Source of the DNA: Byssothecium circinans
Taxonomy: Eukaryota > Ascomycota > Dothideomycetes > Pleosporales > Massarinaceae
Assembly (NCBI GenBank): GCA_010015675.1
Contig: ML977003.1
Span: 43,611-107,610 of the forward strand
DNA: 64,000 nucleotides
Direction of reading: 5' to 3'
Shown here one piece after another: positions 1 to 13,643 of this stretch (its first letter is position 1; every line of letters begins with the position of its first letter). A model generated the notes under the pieces. The model did not search any database. It worked only from the letters and a program-made list of their open reading frames with translations, and was not told the origin of the DNA. The position numbers and the translations under genes are program-made.

Positions 1-747
1 ATGTTTCCTTGAGGTAGGTGCGTAATTCCATGAGTGCACGGGGCGCGAGGGAATAGTAATTCGCTTTGGACTTTTGAAAGAAGCCCTGCGTCAGTAGCTG
101 TTGGAGAACCTTCTCAGCCTCGCTCATTGGTATGGTCTTGGCTGTAGCTTCCGCCTGCATGCTCTCGTCCTCGCCTTCCGCTTCTGTTGCAGCCCGACTC
201 TGTCTGTTGCGGGACACTTTAGCCAGATGTGATGCTTCCGTACTCTTGACCGCCATAATCTCGCGTGTCCTCGTGTTGTTCGTCTCGAACATCTGGTCGA
301 GTAGCCGTTTTATGTAGGCGATCTCATCAGGAGTAAAGCTTGTTGCGATCTGGGTCAATGCGTCCGAAGTTGTGTTTACGAGGGCGTAGGTGAGGGTTCG
401 GTCGTGCTGGTTCAGAGAGGATCGAATCTCATAGTCTAATGCGCCGATTTTCGAGTTTACGGTTTGGACCATTGAGGTAACGATTTGGGAGGTTATATCG
501 TTGACGAGGCGCGCACGGTCGGGTTCTGGCGGCGAGTCATTAGCAGACGGTCTTCGGTTGCTTTTGTGACTTGGGCCGTATGCGAAGCTTGCAATTAATA
601 CTTACCGTGCGCTGTCAATATCGCTGCGATGACCGGTTTCATCTCGTCAAAGGTCATGACGGGCTGCGACAGGAAGGCCTGCAACAGCGCGCGGTGTGTG
701 TGATTATAATTGCCATCATCGGGTGACTGATCACGGTCTCCGTTCAT
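1..747 (-). CDS. NSE1: Nse1, SMC5/6 complex subunit (3' end outside the window)
   Basis: Nse1 is the winged-helix/RING subunit of the SMC5-SMC6 complex, which acts in DNA repair and chromosome maintenance in the nucleus. Exon 1 (747-606) starts at ATG 747 and encodes an HRALLQAFL...TFDEMKPVI stretch typical of Nse1 N-termini. An 80-nt intron (605-526; donor GTAAGT, branch TGCTAATGAC, acceptor CAG) leads to exon 2, which stays open to the window edge and includes SLAPRALMELRTYL, a hallmark of the family just before the RING region. The RING itself lies beyond position 1. The frame is closed across the intron: one base left from exon 1 plus AA gives Glu. It is transcribed away from the phosphatase gene at 2366. 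The family call rests on remembered homologues; the start and splice sites are read directly. Confidence 0.88.
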
Positions 748-2365
748 TTTGTCGCAGTAAATATCGGAGAGTGGCTTTTGTCGTGTTGGAGAGTGTGGTA
801 GTTGTAGGTTGGGACGTTGCACATGCGGGGGAACAGGAAGAGACGCGACGCGAAAGCCGGTCGAAATCGCGACTGCACGTGACTCCAAAATCTTGGAATT
901 GACGCGCCTATCCCAACTGTCTGTACATACAGACGTACGATGGATGCCTCTCTCGCATTGCACATTCACGTTTATATCGGCATAAAATCATACTACAAGC
1001 AGCCGTTCGCGGGAAAATGCGGGTTAGAAATGCGAATAGCCCTTGTTCCAGACATGAACAAGTAATTAATGGTTAACTTTAACGTGTATCTCGCGTCTCT
1101 GGCCAGAGCGGAGACAGCGAAGACTGTAATCGAATATGTCGCGACGCCTCGGATTGGCTGCTGTCTTGGATCCGAATATCCGAATCCTGAAGTGCAACAT
1201 GTAAGTCATGTAGGGTGACAACCTTGGTCGTATCCGCGGTCTACTCATGCATTCGCGAGCGACCAGTTTTAGTTTCTATTCGCTGGGTACTGATGCCCAG
1301 AGTATTTCCCAGTGGAATGTCACCCATGTAGATGTCAGAACTTACGGTGAAGGTTGCGCTAGAGGTGGTAAGGATGCAGGGATGACACCACATGCGGAAA
1401 GCTCCAGTCTCGAGGATACTGAGGCGCTGAAAGGCTGAAAAGGCGGTCTCGCTTCTGGGCTAATCGATTCGTGACTGCGGACTCTCAGCTCCGTCGGCAC
1501 GAAGCAGGCTGGCGTGCAGCAGATGCCATGTCTCATTATTATTATTCGCACGGTCAGCTGGCCCGCCAAGTTCCTGCAGAGGTCGAGATAAAGACAGTAT
1601 ACAAGAGGGTGGGCGGCTGACAGGGCGTGGAATATCAAATGCCGAGTCCGCGTTGGCCAGACCATGTGCGAGACGCATGACGAGCTTCACCCGCCTGGGG
1701 CTTGTCGATCCCTGATCAGTGCGGCCTGGTATTGTACATGTCGACAGGATTTTGCGATTTCGCGATTTCCCACTTAAACTGCGATCCGCTATGCAGCATT
1801 CCAACAAGATTTCAGCGTTCCGCCCTTCGTCCCCCTCTCCGCCAGCGCCAGCGCCAGCGGAACGACATCATCAGCCCTATCCGGCCAGGCACTCGCTCTC
1901 CTCCCGGGTCCCTGCGTAAACGTCGCCGCTCTGCTGCACTCCTCCAGTCTCCAGCTCCAGTGGCTGCGCGCTCCCACCCGAAACGAGCTCCCCATCACGA
2001 GGCTCTCCGTTACCAGGTACATATGTACACATGCTGATACGGTGCTTGGCCTCGAACGTTAATAATTGCTGCGGCGCTTTTATTCCCAGGCAGTAGCGCC
2101 GTGTGCAATTGTGTGGGTGGCCGCACTCACAGAGCGCGCGTTTGTCATCGCCAGCGGTGACATCATAGGCTCTCTCCCTCGTCTCTTTCAACGCAACCAC
2201 GCAACAGCCTCATCCATCCCTGTCTCCACACAATTCCTGCTTCTCACTCTTCCCACATTCACGACGTCGTTCGCCAGCGCATCGCCCTAATTTACATATA
2301 CCTTCTCCTACCAATACCTTCGTAGTTTTTTCGCGCCGCGGCCGTCGACATTTTGGCGAGGCACT
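748..2365. other. Divergent intergenic region between NSE1 and the phosphatase gene
   Basis: About 1.6 kb with no convincing coding region. The last 200 bases before 2366 are pyrimidine-rich, as is usual for fungal 5' UTRs. The region presumably holds both promoters; I recognise no specific site in it. Confidence 0.5.
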
Positions 2366-5118
2366 ATGTCGACACCAGCGCTGTCTCCCCGACCTCGCGA
2401 AGCGTCACATACGACACAGTCCCGTTCCCGACCGATTCCTACCCCCGTGCCCTCGAGATCTAGTAAAGCCTGGAGTCCCCTCGCCCCTAACCCTCCTCTG
2501 CTCACTCCACGCCGCCTGAACGACATGAGATCGCCCGCTCACAACGAGCCGAAGACACCAAGCCCAAATTACTTCGGCCTGCAGCTAGATGGAGATCACA
2601 GCACTGACATATTCGCCTCGAGTGCTGCCCAGCACATTCGTGGTAATTGGTGTCCACCGTCTTCCAATGTGCGCTCTACGGCAGCCGCCTCACCCCGGAT
2701 TATACCAGTCGACCAAAATCCAGAGTTCGAGCAGTTCAGACGGCAGTCGGAGAACAATAAAGGCTTTTCGTTAGGGACTTTCAACATCGACGCGTCGCGA
2801 GCTTCGATAGCAGCGCCCAAGGGATCAGTTTTCGGCGCCATCACGACCCCGCTGTCGCCTCAATCCATGACGATGCCCACACGTTCCAACAACCATTCCG
2901 AGAGACAAAAGGAAGAGAGCGCCAATGCGATGGTCAAGCCTCGGTCACCCAAACGACTCCTGTCCTCTGAAGCTGGTGTATTTACGGATCGTCCGCGGCG
3001 CAATTCGCCTGCAAGCTTTCTGGACCAGGAGGGATATGGTCATACCGACGAATTGGCCGAGTTTATCGGGGACCGACACCCGCATCCATCGCTTCCACCC
3101 AAGAAATCGGCACACAGTATATCAATGGCTCACCACCGAGCCGAAACGCTACCGGCGAACCTAGTTGACGAAGAGGGAAACGAGGGTCCGCACATGGTCA
3201 CCCCTCAACACATCGTGAACATCCTTGAATCGTCAGTTGAGGAAGTCTTGCTACTGGATTTGCGCCTGTCCACGCAATATGCCAAAGCACGTATAGCTGG
3301 CGCCCTGAGCCTCTGCCTCCCAACTACCCTTCTGAAGCGTGCATCCTTCAATGTTCAAAAACTGGCCGAGACCTTCAAAGAGGAGGACATGAGGCAAAAG
3401 TTCGAGAGCTGGCGGAACAGTAAGCACATCATCGTATACGATGCAAACTCATCCCAGATGAAGGATGCTCAAATCTGTCTGAACACCCTTAAGAAGTTCA
3501 GTAATGAGGGCTGGACTGGCGGCTCATACATCATTCGAGGCGGGTTCCAGGAGTTTGCACAGAAGTTCCCTACTTGGGTGACACATGGTTCAGCCCAATC
3601 CTCAACTTCTTCCAAGTCTTCTATGAAGATCGACACTGGCCTTCCTTCTGTAGCCCCCGTTATCGGCGGTTGCCCCATGCCCGTGACCCAAAATGCAGCA
3701 AACCCATTCTTCGGCAACATTCGGCAGAACATGGACCTTATCGGCGGCGTCGGTCAAATGCCAATCAAGCATCCGGCATCTACGACTCAATCGTTCGAGG
3801 AGGAGCTTCCTGAGTGGCTACAAAAGGCGTCAAGTGCGAGGGATAACGGAAAGCTTGTGTCCGACAAGTTCTTACACATAGAGAAGCGCGAACAGAAGCG
3901 AATGCAGGAAGCCTTATCCGGAAACGTCTCCTATGGCACTCCGTTGCGGGATGGTCCTGCTCCCAAGAAAGCCATTCAGATTGCTGGCATTGAGAAGGGT
4001 TCGAAGAACCGTTACAATAGCATTTGGCCATATGAACATACCCGAGTCAAGATCCAAGGTGCCAACTCAAGCGGATGCGATTACATCAACGCCAACCATA
4101 TCAAGCCACCCTTCTCCAACAAGCGATACATTGCCACGCAAGGCCCGCTTCCAGCGACATTCAACGTAAGCATAGTCATATTCTTTGTTCAAGCGCCTGA
4201 GCTAACAATAAACAGGATTTCTGGAATGTTGTGTGGCAACAAGACGTACGCGTGATCGTTATGCTGACTGCCGAACAAGAGGGTGGCCAACTCAAGGCCC
4301 ACAACTACTGGTCAGACACGCAATACGGAAACCTTCACTTGAATGCACTTGGTGAGCGTCGGGCATCTCTTGAGCCCTCGAAGATCTACAAGCATCGCGA
4401 ACAATGGAGGCCCGCACTAGGTCAACGTCGGTCAACGAACCCCCCTAAACCAGCATATTTCCCGGAGAAACAGACACCTTCACCGAGCAATGAAAAGCCG
4501 TACGTCATCGTCCGCAAGTTCACGCTTGCCAACTCGGAACAGCCATTTGAACGCATGCGAGAGATCACTCAACTCCAATACTCCCATTGGCCCGATTTTG
4601 GAGCGCCAGCTCATCCAACTCACCTGCTGGGACTTATCGAGCAGTGCGACGCTGTTTGTCGGCAAGTCAACGGTGGCTCTCCTTCGGCTCCCGACCCACC
4701 GAACGCGCGCCCTATACTTGTTCATTGCTCCGCTGGCTGCGGTCGAACGGGCACATTTTGCACCGTCGACTCTGTTATCGATATGCTCAAGCGCCAACGA
4801 CAATCGCGTAACGTTCGCCAGACTACACCTATGAGTATGAGTTCGCTCAATGTCATGTCGCAGGGCAGTCCCATGCACATTGATGGAAGGGACAAATCAC
4901 GCAAGGATTCATCCAGCAGCGAGAGCAGCAGTGGGAAAGGCGAAATGAACGAGACCGAGGATAGCTGGACGACACGTGAGGACATTGATCTGATCGAGAA
5001 GACGGTTGAGGACTTTAGGCTGCAGAGGTTGAGCATGGTGCAGAGTTTGAGGCAGTTCGTTCTCTGTTATGAAAGCGTGCTCGAGTGGTTGGTCGAGCAG
5101 CATCCGAAGTCTGCATAG
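2366..5118 (+). CDS. Protein tyrosine phosphatase with N-terminal rhodanese-like domain (Pyp/Ptp2-type MAPK phosphatase)
   Basis: 900 aa in two exons (2366-4165, 4216-5118; 50-nt intron). Residues ~1-270 are Ser/Pro-rich and disordered. A rhodanese/Cdc25-homology domain follows (~275-395, LLLDLRLSTQYAKARIAGA). Its usual catalytic-loop position reads VYDANSS, with no Cys, so it is probably a docking fold. The C-terminal PTP domain (~510-890) has the WPD loop (WPDFGAP, Asp ~727) and the complete signature HCSAGCGRTG with the nucleophile Cys ~771 and its Arg. This arrangement is typical of fungal Pyp1/Pyp2 and Ptp2/3 phosphatases, which dephosphorylate stress MAP kinases in nucleus and cytoplasm. 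The catalytic domain carries a long polar insert between the signature and the final helices, larger than in animal PTPs. Which MAPK it controls cannot be read from the sequence. Confidence 0.92.
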
Positions 5119-5798
5119 AGCACTTGCATAGATTCTGCATAGCATCATCTGGGGTGTACACAACGAACAGGGTGGATTCCGTCTGGAGTAGCACTTGACG
5201 GCGAGTTTCGGTACATTCGCATATCCGGCGTTGGGAAGAACAGCGTAGCATTCCTAGGGTGTAGGAGTAGTCGGTGTTTCCATTCTTCTCTAGTCATACA
5301 CTGCAAGTTGGTATCATTGGGTGGCGTTGTATCTTCGTTTCTATGTTTTGTTTAGCTTGTTATATATACATCTAGCATACATACCATTGGAGGGATGATC
5401 ATGAGATTAGGATAAGCAAACGACTGACGAGACTGGATATAAGGGTGAGGATCGGTAGAGTACAGTATTCTTCATCTAATTAGACGTTGAGGCAATTTTT
5501 AGTATAGTCGATGTCGACTTTTCCACCTTTATAGTCTTTGGCTGGAGTAAATACCATGAAATCAAAGCTGGCCGTTTTGAGACGTTCAGCGCGCGGTTGC
5601 GAAGTCTACAATTGCTTGTTTAGGATAGGTGCTTGGGCCACAATGACGGCCGCAACAACCCTCACTTCTACAATAGCTATGTAGGCACAGCTCAATACAT
5701 GTGCGCGCCGACCACCGTTTGCCTCCGCTGCCACACAAAAAATCTCGACATGCCATAGCTATAAACTCCCACCTACCGTCCACCCTCAACTCACCACA
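5119..5798. other. Intergenic region, phosphatase 3' side / ARP5 promoter
   Basis: 680 bases without a supported gene. AT-rich stretches near 5340-5560 look like a 3' UTR and transcription-end region; the ~100 bases before 5799 are C-rich, as in fungal leaders. Confidence 0.45.
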
Positions 5799-8155
5799 AT
5801 GGCTCCATCCGCAACCACTGACATGCCCCCAGCATCTGGCCGCAACTCGCCCAAACCTCCGCCGGCAAGAATATGGAGCGTCAGCGAGCCACCATTCGAG
5901 GGCTACAAACCCATAGACCAAGAGGGCTTTGCGCGCAGTAACCAAGAAACCGCCATCGTAATCGACAATGGTAAGTCCCTACAGCTGCCCCAGCGCGCAA
6001 ATCTCCGCGCATACTGACAATCAACCAGGCTCCTCCACCGTGCGTGCCGGCTGGTCCTTCGACTCGAAACCTCGACTATCGCTGCCCCCGCTCATGGCAC
6101 GGTACAAGGATCGCAAGCTCAACAGGACCTTCACATTTGTCGGGTCGGATGTGTATAGCGATGGTACAGCACGCGGACAGAGCAAGAACGTCTATGAGCC
6201 AGGGAGCAACATCGTGAACAACTGGGATTGCATGGAAGGCGTGCTGGATTACTGCTTCATCAAGCTGGGTGTGGACGGGCAGCAAGGAAGCATAGATCGG
6301 CCTATTGTAATGACGGAGCCGGTCGCAAACTTGGGCTATACGAGGAAGAGTAAGCAATCATAATTTTGTGTATAGCTCAACCCAGTCTTGCTAACACGAT
6401 ATAGCCATGTCCGAGATTCTCTTCGAGTGCTACGGAGCGCCCGCAGTCGCATACGGCATTGACTCGCTCTTCTCGTACTCGTACAACGGCGGCAAGCACG
6501 GTCTCGTCGTCTCCTCATCATACACATCGACACACCTTATACCCGTGGTCGACTCAAAAGCACTGCTCTCGCAAACCACCCGTCTGAACTGGGGTCGCTT
6601 CCAGTCCGCTGAATATCTGCTCAAACTCCTCCGACTCAAGTACCCTTCCTTCCCTGGCAAGATCAGCGACAAGCAAGCAGAAGATCTCGTCCGCGAACAT
6701 TGCTATGTAAGCCAAGATTATGAAGCAGAGCTCTCTCAATATCTTGACTGGACGGGCCTTGAAGACAGGAACCACATCATACAGTTCCCCTATACAGAGC
6801 CAATAGTCGTCCAGAAAACGGAGGAGGAGCTCGCTGCTGCAGCTGAGAAAAGGAAGGAAGGCGGCCGAAGACTCCAAGCACAAGCCGCAAAAATGCGCCT
6901 GGAGAAGCTAAAGCAGAAAGAAGAAGAGCTCGAGTTCTGCCAACAACTGCAAGAGCAGCTCCAAAACATACCCAAGAAAGAGGTCAAAGTCCTACTCGAA
7001 AGCGAAGACTTCGACAATGAAGGCCAACTGGAGAGGCGCATCCGCGATCTAGAAAAAAGCATCAAGAAAGCGCGAAACAAGGACTTGGGCGAAGTAGAAG
7101 AAGAGACCGTAGAAGAGCCCACGTTCCCACTCCTCGACGTACCAGACGAGGAGCTCGACGACGAAGGCCTCAAGCAGAAACGCCAACAACGCCTCATGAA
7201 GTCCAACTACGAAGCCCGCCAACGCGCCAAAATCGAAAAGGAGAAAGAAAAAGCCCGCCTCGTAGAAGAACAACGCCTCGACGACGAACGCCGCGAAGGC
7301 GACCCCGAAGGCTGGGCCACGGAACGCAAAGTCGCGCGTCAAGCCATCATCCAAAAGATGAAGGACCGCGAAAGGATAAAAGCCGAGCTGGGAAACCGCA
7401 AATCCACCGCCAACCAAATGCGCATGAAGCAAATCGCCAACCTCGCCTCGGACGCGCCCCAGAACAAGCGCAAGCGCGGCGGCGGCGACGACGACACCTT
7501 CGGCGCCGACGACGCCGACTGGGGCGTCTACCGCACCATCGTGACGGGCGAGCAGTCGGACGACGAGGAAGAAGACCTCAACAAAGCGCTCAAGGAAATC
7601 GAATCTCAACTCCTCCAACACGACCCGACCTTCACGGAAGAATCGACGCGAGAAGCGCAGACGGACTGGACGAAATCCATCCTCCACGCCTTCCTCCACG
7701 GGCCCTACGCCTACGACCCCGAGAGCCAGCGCGAAATGCACCAGCTGCACCTCAACGTCGAGCGCATCCGCGTCCCCGAGGTCGTCTTCCAGCCCTCCAT
7801 GGCCGGCCTCGACCAGGCCGGCATCGTGGAAATCGCATCCGATATCCTGACCAAGCGCCTCGCCGACTCGCCCCACCGCGACGACGTCCTCAGGGACGTC
7901 TTTTTGACGGGCGGGAACACGCTGTTCCAAGGCTTCGAGGAGCGGCTCGCCGCGGAACTTAGGGCAGTGTTGCCCGTCGAGCAAGAGGTGAGGGTTCGCA
8001 GGGCAAGGGATGCGGTGCTGGATGCGTGGAGGGGCGCCGCGGCGTGGGCGGGTCGGAGCGAGAATCGCGCGCTTTTTGTTACGAGGAGTGAGTTTGAGGA
8101 GAGGGGGGCGGAGTATGTTAAGGAGCATGCTTTGGGGAATGCGGCGTCTTTCTAG
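5799..8155 (+). CDS. ARP5: Actin-related protein 5, INO80 chromatin-remodelling complex
   Basis: 747 aa in three exons (5799-5970, 6029-6349, 6405-8155; introns of 58 and 55 nt). The actin fold begins with the phosphate-loop sequence IDNGSSTVRAGW (split by intron 1) and continues with TEPVANLGYTRKTMSEILFECYG and GLVVSSSY. A long charged coiled-coil insert (residues ~240-480) separates the two actin halves, and VFLTGGNTLFQGFEERL near the C-terminus is the late actin motif. The insert and the length match Arp5, not actin or Arp8. Arp5 binds Ies6 and couples INO80 ATPase activity to nucleosome sliding in the nucleus. The gene for Ies6 lies in this same window at 14273. The open frame and all splice junctions close without problems. 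Confidence 0.95.
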
Positions 8156-8888
8156 GGGTGAGGGATGGGGGGGAAGTGGTTCGGGAAGAGGAGGGGATGG
8201 GGGGTATGGATGGGAAATGGGGAATAGGGCTTGTACTGACTGCACTTTGGGATGAGAACGACATTTTAAAAGGGCGTTGTGGGAGTATCTATCATGCTAT
8301 CATGTCATAGAGCTAGCTGCTTGGGGTTGGGGTTGGGTTTAGCGGGGAGTGGGAGCGGGAGTGCCTCTGGGTATATGTTCGGATAGTCGCCTTTTTTTTT
8401 GGATATTCATCATAGGAGAGATAGGGTTAGGAATAGCACCGACATCACCGAATCTCTCTCTCTCTCTCTCTGAGTGAGTACGCGGGGCTATCTACTATCG
8501 AGTATTTTGGTCGTTATTAATTTACCCACTCACTCTGTCCTCACGAATTGATTCGACGTTGGATTCATTTCGAGTGAAAAGGCAGAGAAGGTAGAGAATG
8601 TAGTTGAATATTTTCTCTATGCTACCGTCTTTCTTTTCGAAAGAGGTACAGTACATACAAATGCTAGCTGGTATCGACTCAACTTCAAAGCAAAAGAAGA
8701 ACCGATTCCCCCTATAACCCATCCCCACTCCACATATGCAAACCCATCCTTATCCTTATCCTTATCCCCATCCATCCCTAAGTCGCGGTGTAATCCCCAC
8801 CCCAATTTTGAAATACTTCGGTCTCGCCAAGAAGGGTACGCGGCGCTATAACTCAATGCCCAAAGGCCAAAGGGTTCATACCTTGAAT
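8156..8888. other. Convergent intergenic region with simple repeats
   Basis: Space between the 3' ends of ARP5 and the DAHP synthase gene. It holds a CT dinucleotide run at about 8453-8471 and a TCCTTA hexamer repeat at about 8747-8767. No gene seen. Confidence 0.5.
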
Positions 8889-10164
<1,276 letters not shown>

Positions 10165-11217
10165 AGGAGAGGCTTCAAAAGCTTTATAAATGCGGTCAAT
10201 ATACGTCCTTACTGGTGGAGTGAGATGCAAGCATATGACCGGGGTGCTGCGTGGTGTATCTTACAGTCGGTCTGCAGGTCGTCAAAAGACGTATGGTCTG
10301 CCACGTACAGGGTGCGGGAGGGGTCTTGACTGGTGAATTGCGCGCTACAGGCTCACAGCGTGGCCAATTGATTGATCTTCTCTGACAGACGTGCAAATGT
10401 AGAGCTCCGAGTTCGGGTATATGTTGTCGAGAAACGAGTCGTGGCGGTAGAACAATTGCAACTTCTTTGTTTTCTCTCAGAGTCACAGAATAATTTTAGC
10501 TGCGGCGGGGTTCTCTCTCAGCCCGGAGTGGTTAGCGGCAACTCGATCGTCCCAGGTCTGTGGATTCCGCCAAGACGACGACTTCAGCGAGAACAGCTGG
10601 TTTCTGACTGGTCGGCTTGTTCTCCTTTATGCCTTAACCTCGACGTCTGTTTTCAGGGTCGCCCGCACCACCGTCGACGTTTCTGCATCAAACATGGCGA
10701 GATTGCCGCTATGGGTCCCCTTATTAAAGGCGTGCAATGGTCGATGACCTCCCCATATGACTAACTGCAACACCACAGCAGGGGCGTGACGAGCTGAGAT
10801 GCGGATCGCCACGACCACGCGAATCCCCGCCAAACCTTCGCCTTCTCCACAGGCGGGCTTTCCCCTTCACCTTTACCTGGGCCAGCCTCGCGCGAGCTGT
10901 AGCCTGTTCGTAAACTAAAAACCAACTCGCCGTAGCCCTCAGAATAGTCTGCTCGGGGAGTCACCGGCAGGGCACCATCTCCGGCCTTCTGAAACGCGAA
11001 GGTGATCTCCCCTGACCCGCACTTTTGCTGCAAGCGACCCAAGTACCGTACATGCATTGCTACAAAACACCTCACGCCCCGACAGACAAACAGCCAGTGA
11101 ACCTCACCTTTCGTTACACCTGGAAACTTCGCCCTCGACCGCAACCCTTCAGTGCCCTGCGTGTAGACCACGCCTAACCCGCAATATAACTACGCACGCC
11201 CCTCAACCTCACACAGC
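10165..11217. other. Divergent promoter region ARO4 / 11218 gene
   Basis: 1.05 kb without a supported gene. TATAAA is visible on the minus strand near 10189, close to the ARO4 start. A long minus-strand open frame at 10761-11171 has no recognisable family features and I do not call it. Confidence 0.4.
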
Positions 11218-12155
11218 ATGTTGGCGTTTCAGACCGTGGGCAACAAGAGGCGCCGGGACAGCTCAGACTCGGAGGACGAGCGATGGCTGAAGGTGCGTCT
11301 TTGCCCACTTCACTGTCAACGTCAAATAGTTAATAGTTTCGATAGAGAGCTCGATCATTAGGAAGGCAAGAAAGCTATGGGGCCTCCATCTACCCCACAT
11401 CGATGAATCTCCCCCTACGAACGACGCCTTCACCGTCACATATGGTACCCGGCCTAGAGGCCATGACGCCCGCTCAGTCCGACCACAGTGACGGCGACTC
11501 CCCCGCTTCTATAGAGGAAGACCTACCCGTAGCCACCTCTCCGGTGGACTACGCGATGCAGATGGACGACGATGACTTTGACATGGTCGCCAGCCAGCCC
11601 CCAGATTCTCCCTTTGTGGCCACCAACTTCCGCCCTGCGAAGCTCAACCCTGAGCTCTTCGGCCGCGACTCCGCCGTCAATGCGACCGGACGTATACCGA
11701 CGCCAATCTATCCCACCTTCCACAACAGCGGCATGAGCGGCCTGGGCTATCCAAGCAGTGGCATGGCCGGTGGGATGGGCCTGACTGGCGGACACCTCAG
11801 TGTGCCTGCACACAACCCACCGCTGATGCAACCGCCGAGGAAGCAAGGAATGTCAATGGACCACGATCGAAGTCGCCGTATGCCATCACCCATCTCGGAG
11901 GATGAGGATATTCCTGATACACCGACGGCATTCGCTCAGTCGCAGTTATCACGTCTGAGTGTGACGTCCCACCACACCTCTACCGACGGTATGGATGCCG
12001 AGATGACTTCGACGCTTGCACCGCCCACGCCCGCCCGAGGTAGGAAGCGGAGCGGCGCACTTACGGGCAGCGGACGATTCAGCATGGGCTATCGGGAAGA
12101 CTGCGAGAGATGCAGGCAGCGCGTGCCTGGCCACTATTCTCACTTTCTGTCATAA
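11218..12155 (+). CDS. Uncharacterised ascomycete protein with conserved C-terminal Cys motif
   Basis: 294 aa in two exons (11218-11292, 11346-12155; 53-nt intron). The first exon encodes MLAFQTVGNKRRRDSSDSED, then the intron (donor GTGCGT, acceptor GATAG) keeps frame into RARSLGRQESYGAS. The acceptor at 11345 was chosen because the later AG at 11361 leads to an immediate stop. Most of the protein is Ser/Pro/Asp-rich and probably disordered. The C-terminus (GYREDCERCRQRVPGHYSHF) is the part I recall as conserved in Pezizomycotina proteins of unknown function; its CxxC could bind metal or be modified. No catalytic domain is visible. A basic, nuclear-localisation-like NKRRR is present. Confidence 0.7.
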
Positions 12156-13427
12156 TCATTCTGCAATCCACCGGCATGCAGAAAACTCATTTGATAATGC
12201 GTATGAAATTCAACGGAGTTCATCGATTTGGGGAATTGGGCACTGACTGACGGACGGGATACGAGTACCCGGGTCAGCAACGGACTTTTCTATGGGATGG
12301 GATGGGATGAGATGAGGTGGAGTCTGGATCACTGTGGCGTTCAAGCGAGTTCATGCATATCCTTCATGTCGCAGCATCTTTATGCAACTTCTAAATACCC
12401 ATTGAATGGGGCATTGGCTGCTCGCAGCAGCAGTACACTTTCTATCTACGTCTAAGATTTAGATTATGGTGGTTATTATTAGGACTTCTTTGATCATATA
12501 CCTCCAACTCTGTTGCGGTAACTCCAGGGTCTCAACCACTCACTCACTCACTCGTTAATCCAAACAAGACGGAAACAAATACCGGTGCTTTTCCCCGTAT
12601 CCCGTATCTGCAAATAGCACCACCTCCCATTATAGTACTATAGCACAGGATAAATTCCCCCCATCGCACCCGCTCGTTCACTCATATCCGACCGCATCGC
12701 CATTCCAAACGAATTGCACTTTTCCAAAGGTCCTCGTCAGGCCTTCCACCAAAACACGGGAAACGAGAAAGGCATGACAAACGACGATGGAAAAAATAAG
12801 AGGGTGGAGAAGTACCGGGGCAGTGGAACTCGGGAGGGATTGGCGATGGTACTTTTTTTTCGCCTCTCGGCGCTTCTATTTCGCCCCTTCGAAGGATGTT
12901 TAAAATCGTGCGTGAAACGAAACGGGCGGCGGTATCGCGAGACGCGACGAGACGAGACGAGACGAGTGGGGGATACGGGGGATGGGTGGTACAGGGGGAG
13001 GCTCTGGCGAGTGCACACTGGAGGAAGAGGAGGAGTATTCTGGTTTAGAGTCTAGACAGAGAGCGATGGTAGTAGTGTGAGTTTGGGTTTCTCGAGCAGT
13101 TCATCTCAGATGATATGTAGTGGTGTGTAGGCACGTGGAGGGAAAGGGTTTCGGACGGCGACGGCGACGGGGACTCCCCGCGTGAAGAAGCACTGGTGTT
13201 TTTGGTCGTTTGGGCTAAACTTGTGTGCTGCCTGAGGATCTCCTTCTAGGCCTTCCCATTCCCGCTTCTATGTCGGGAGTGGGTCTGGCTGGCTAGCTTC
13301 GATCTTGATATACAACGACCCCCGCTGCCCGCTGCGCTCTGTTTCATTTCACACCATCCATTCATGCATTCATCTGTTGCCTGGAGATCGAGACTATCTG
13401 TCGCGCAGAGATGTCTGTGGGGTGGCT
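12156..13427. other. Convergent intergenic region with short tandem repeats
   Basis: 1.27 kb between convergent 3' ends. It contains an ACTC repeat near 12535-12556, a GACGA pentamer repeat near 12945-12967 and a GACGGC repeat near 13152-13172. No supported gene. Confidence 0.45.
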
Positions 13428-13606
13428 TCAGGCGGGGTCTTTGAGGCCATTCGTCGCTATTTCCCCCTATGATTAGTATATCGCATTCATTCGTTCAAAA
13501 CAAAAAGGGAAATTGGGGTAAGTAGAAGGACCATGAGCAGTGAGCAGTGAAGGAGGGGAGGAAGTATAATAATAGTAGAGACAGAGATAGAGAGCGAGAG
13601 CTAAAG

Positions 13607-13643
<37 letters not shown>

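Noticed and set aside
7049..8245. 398-codon frame antisense to ARP5
   Set aside because: Fully antisense to conserved ARP5 exons; low-complexity Leu/Val/Gly content caused by the codon bias of the sense gene.
10761..11171. 136-codon minus-strand open frame upstream of the 11218 gene
   Set aside because: No family resemblance, lies in the presumed promoter/leader of the 11218 gene, and its composition looks like chance translation.
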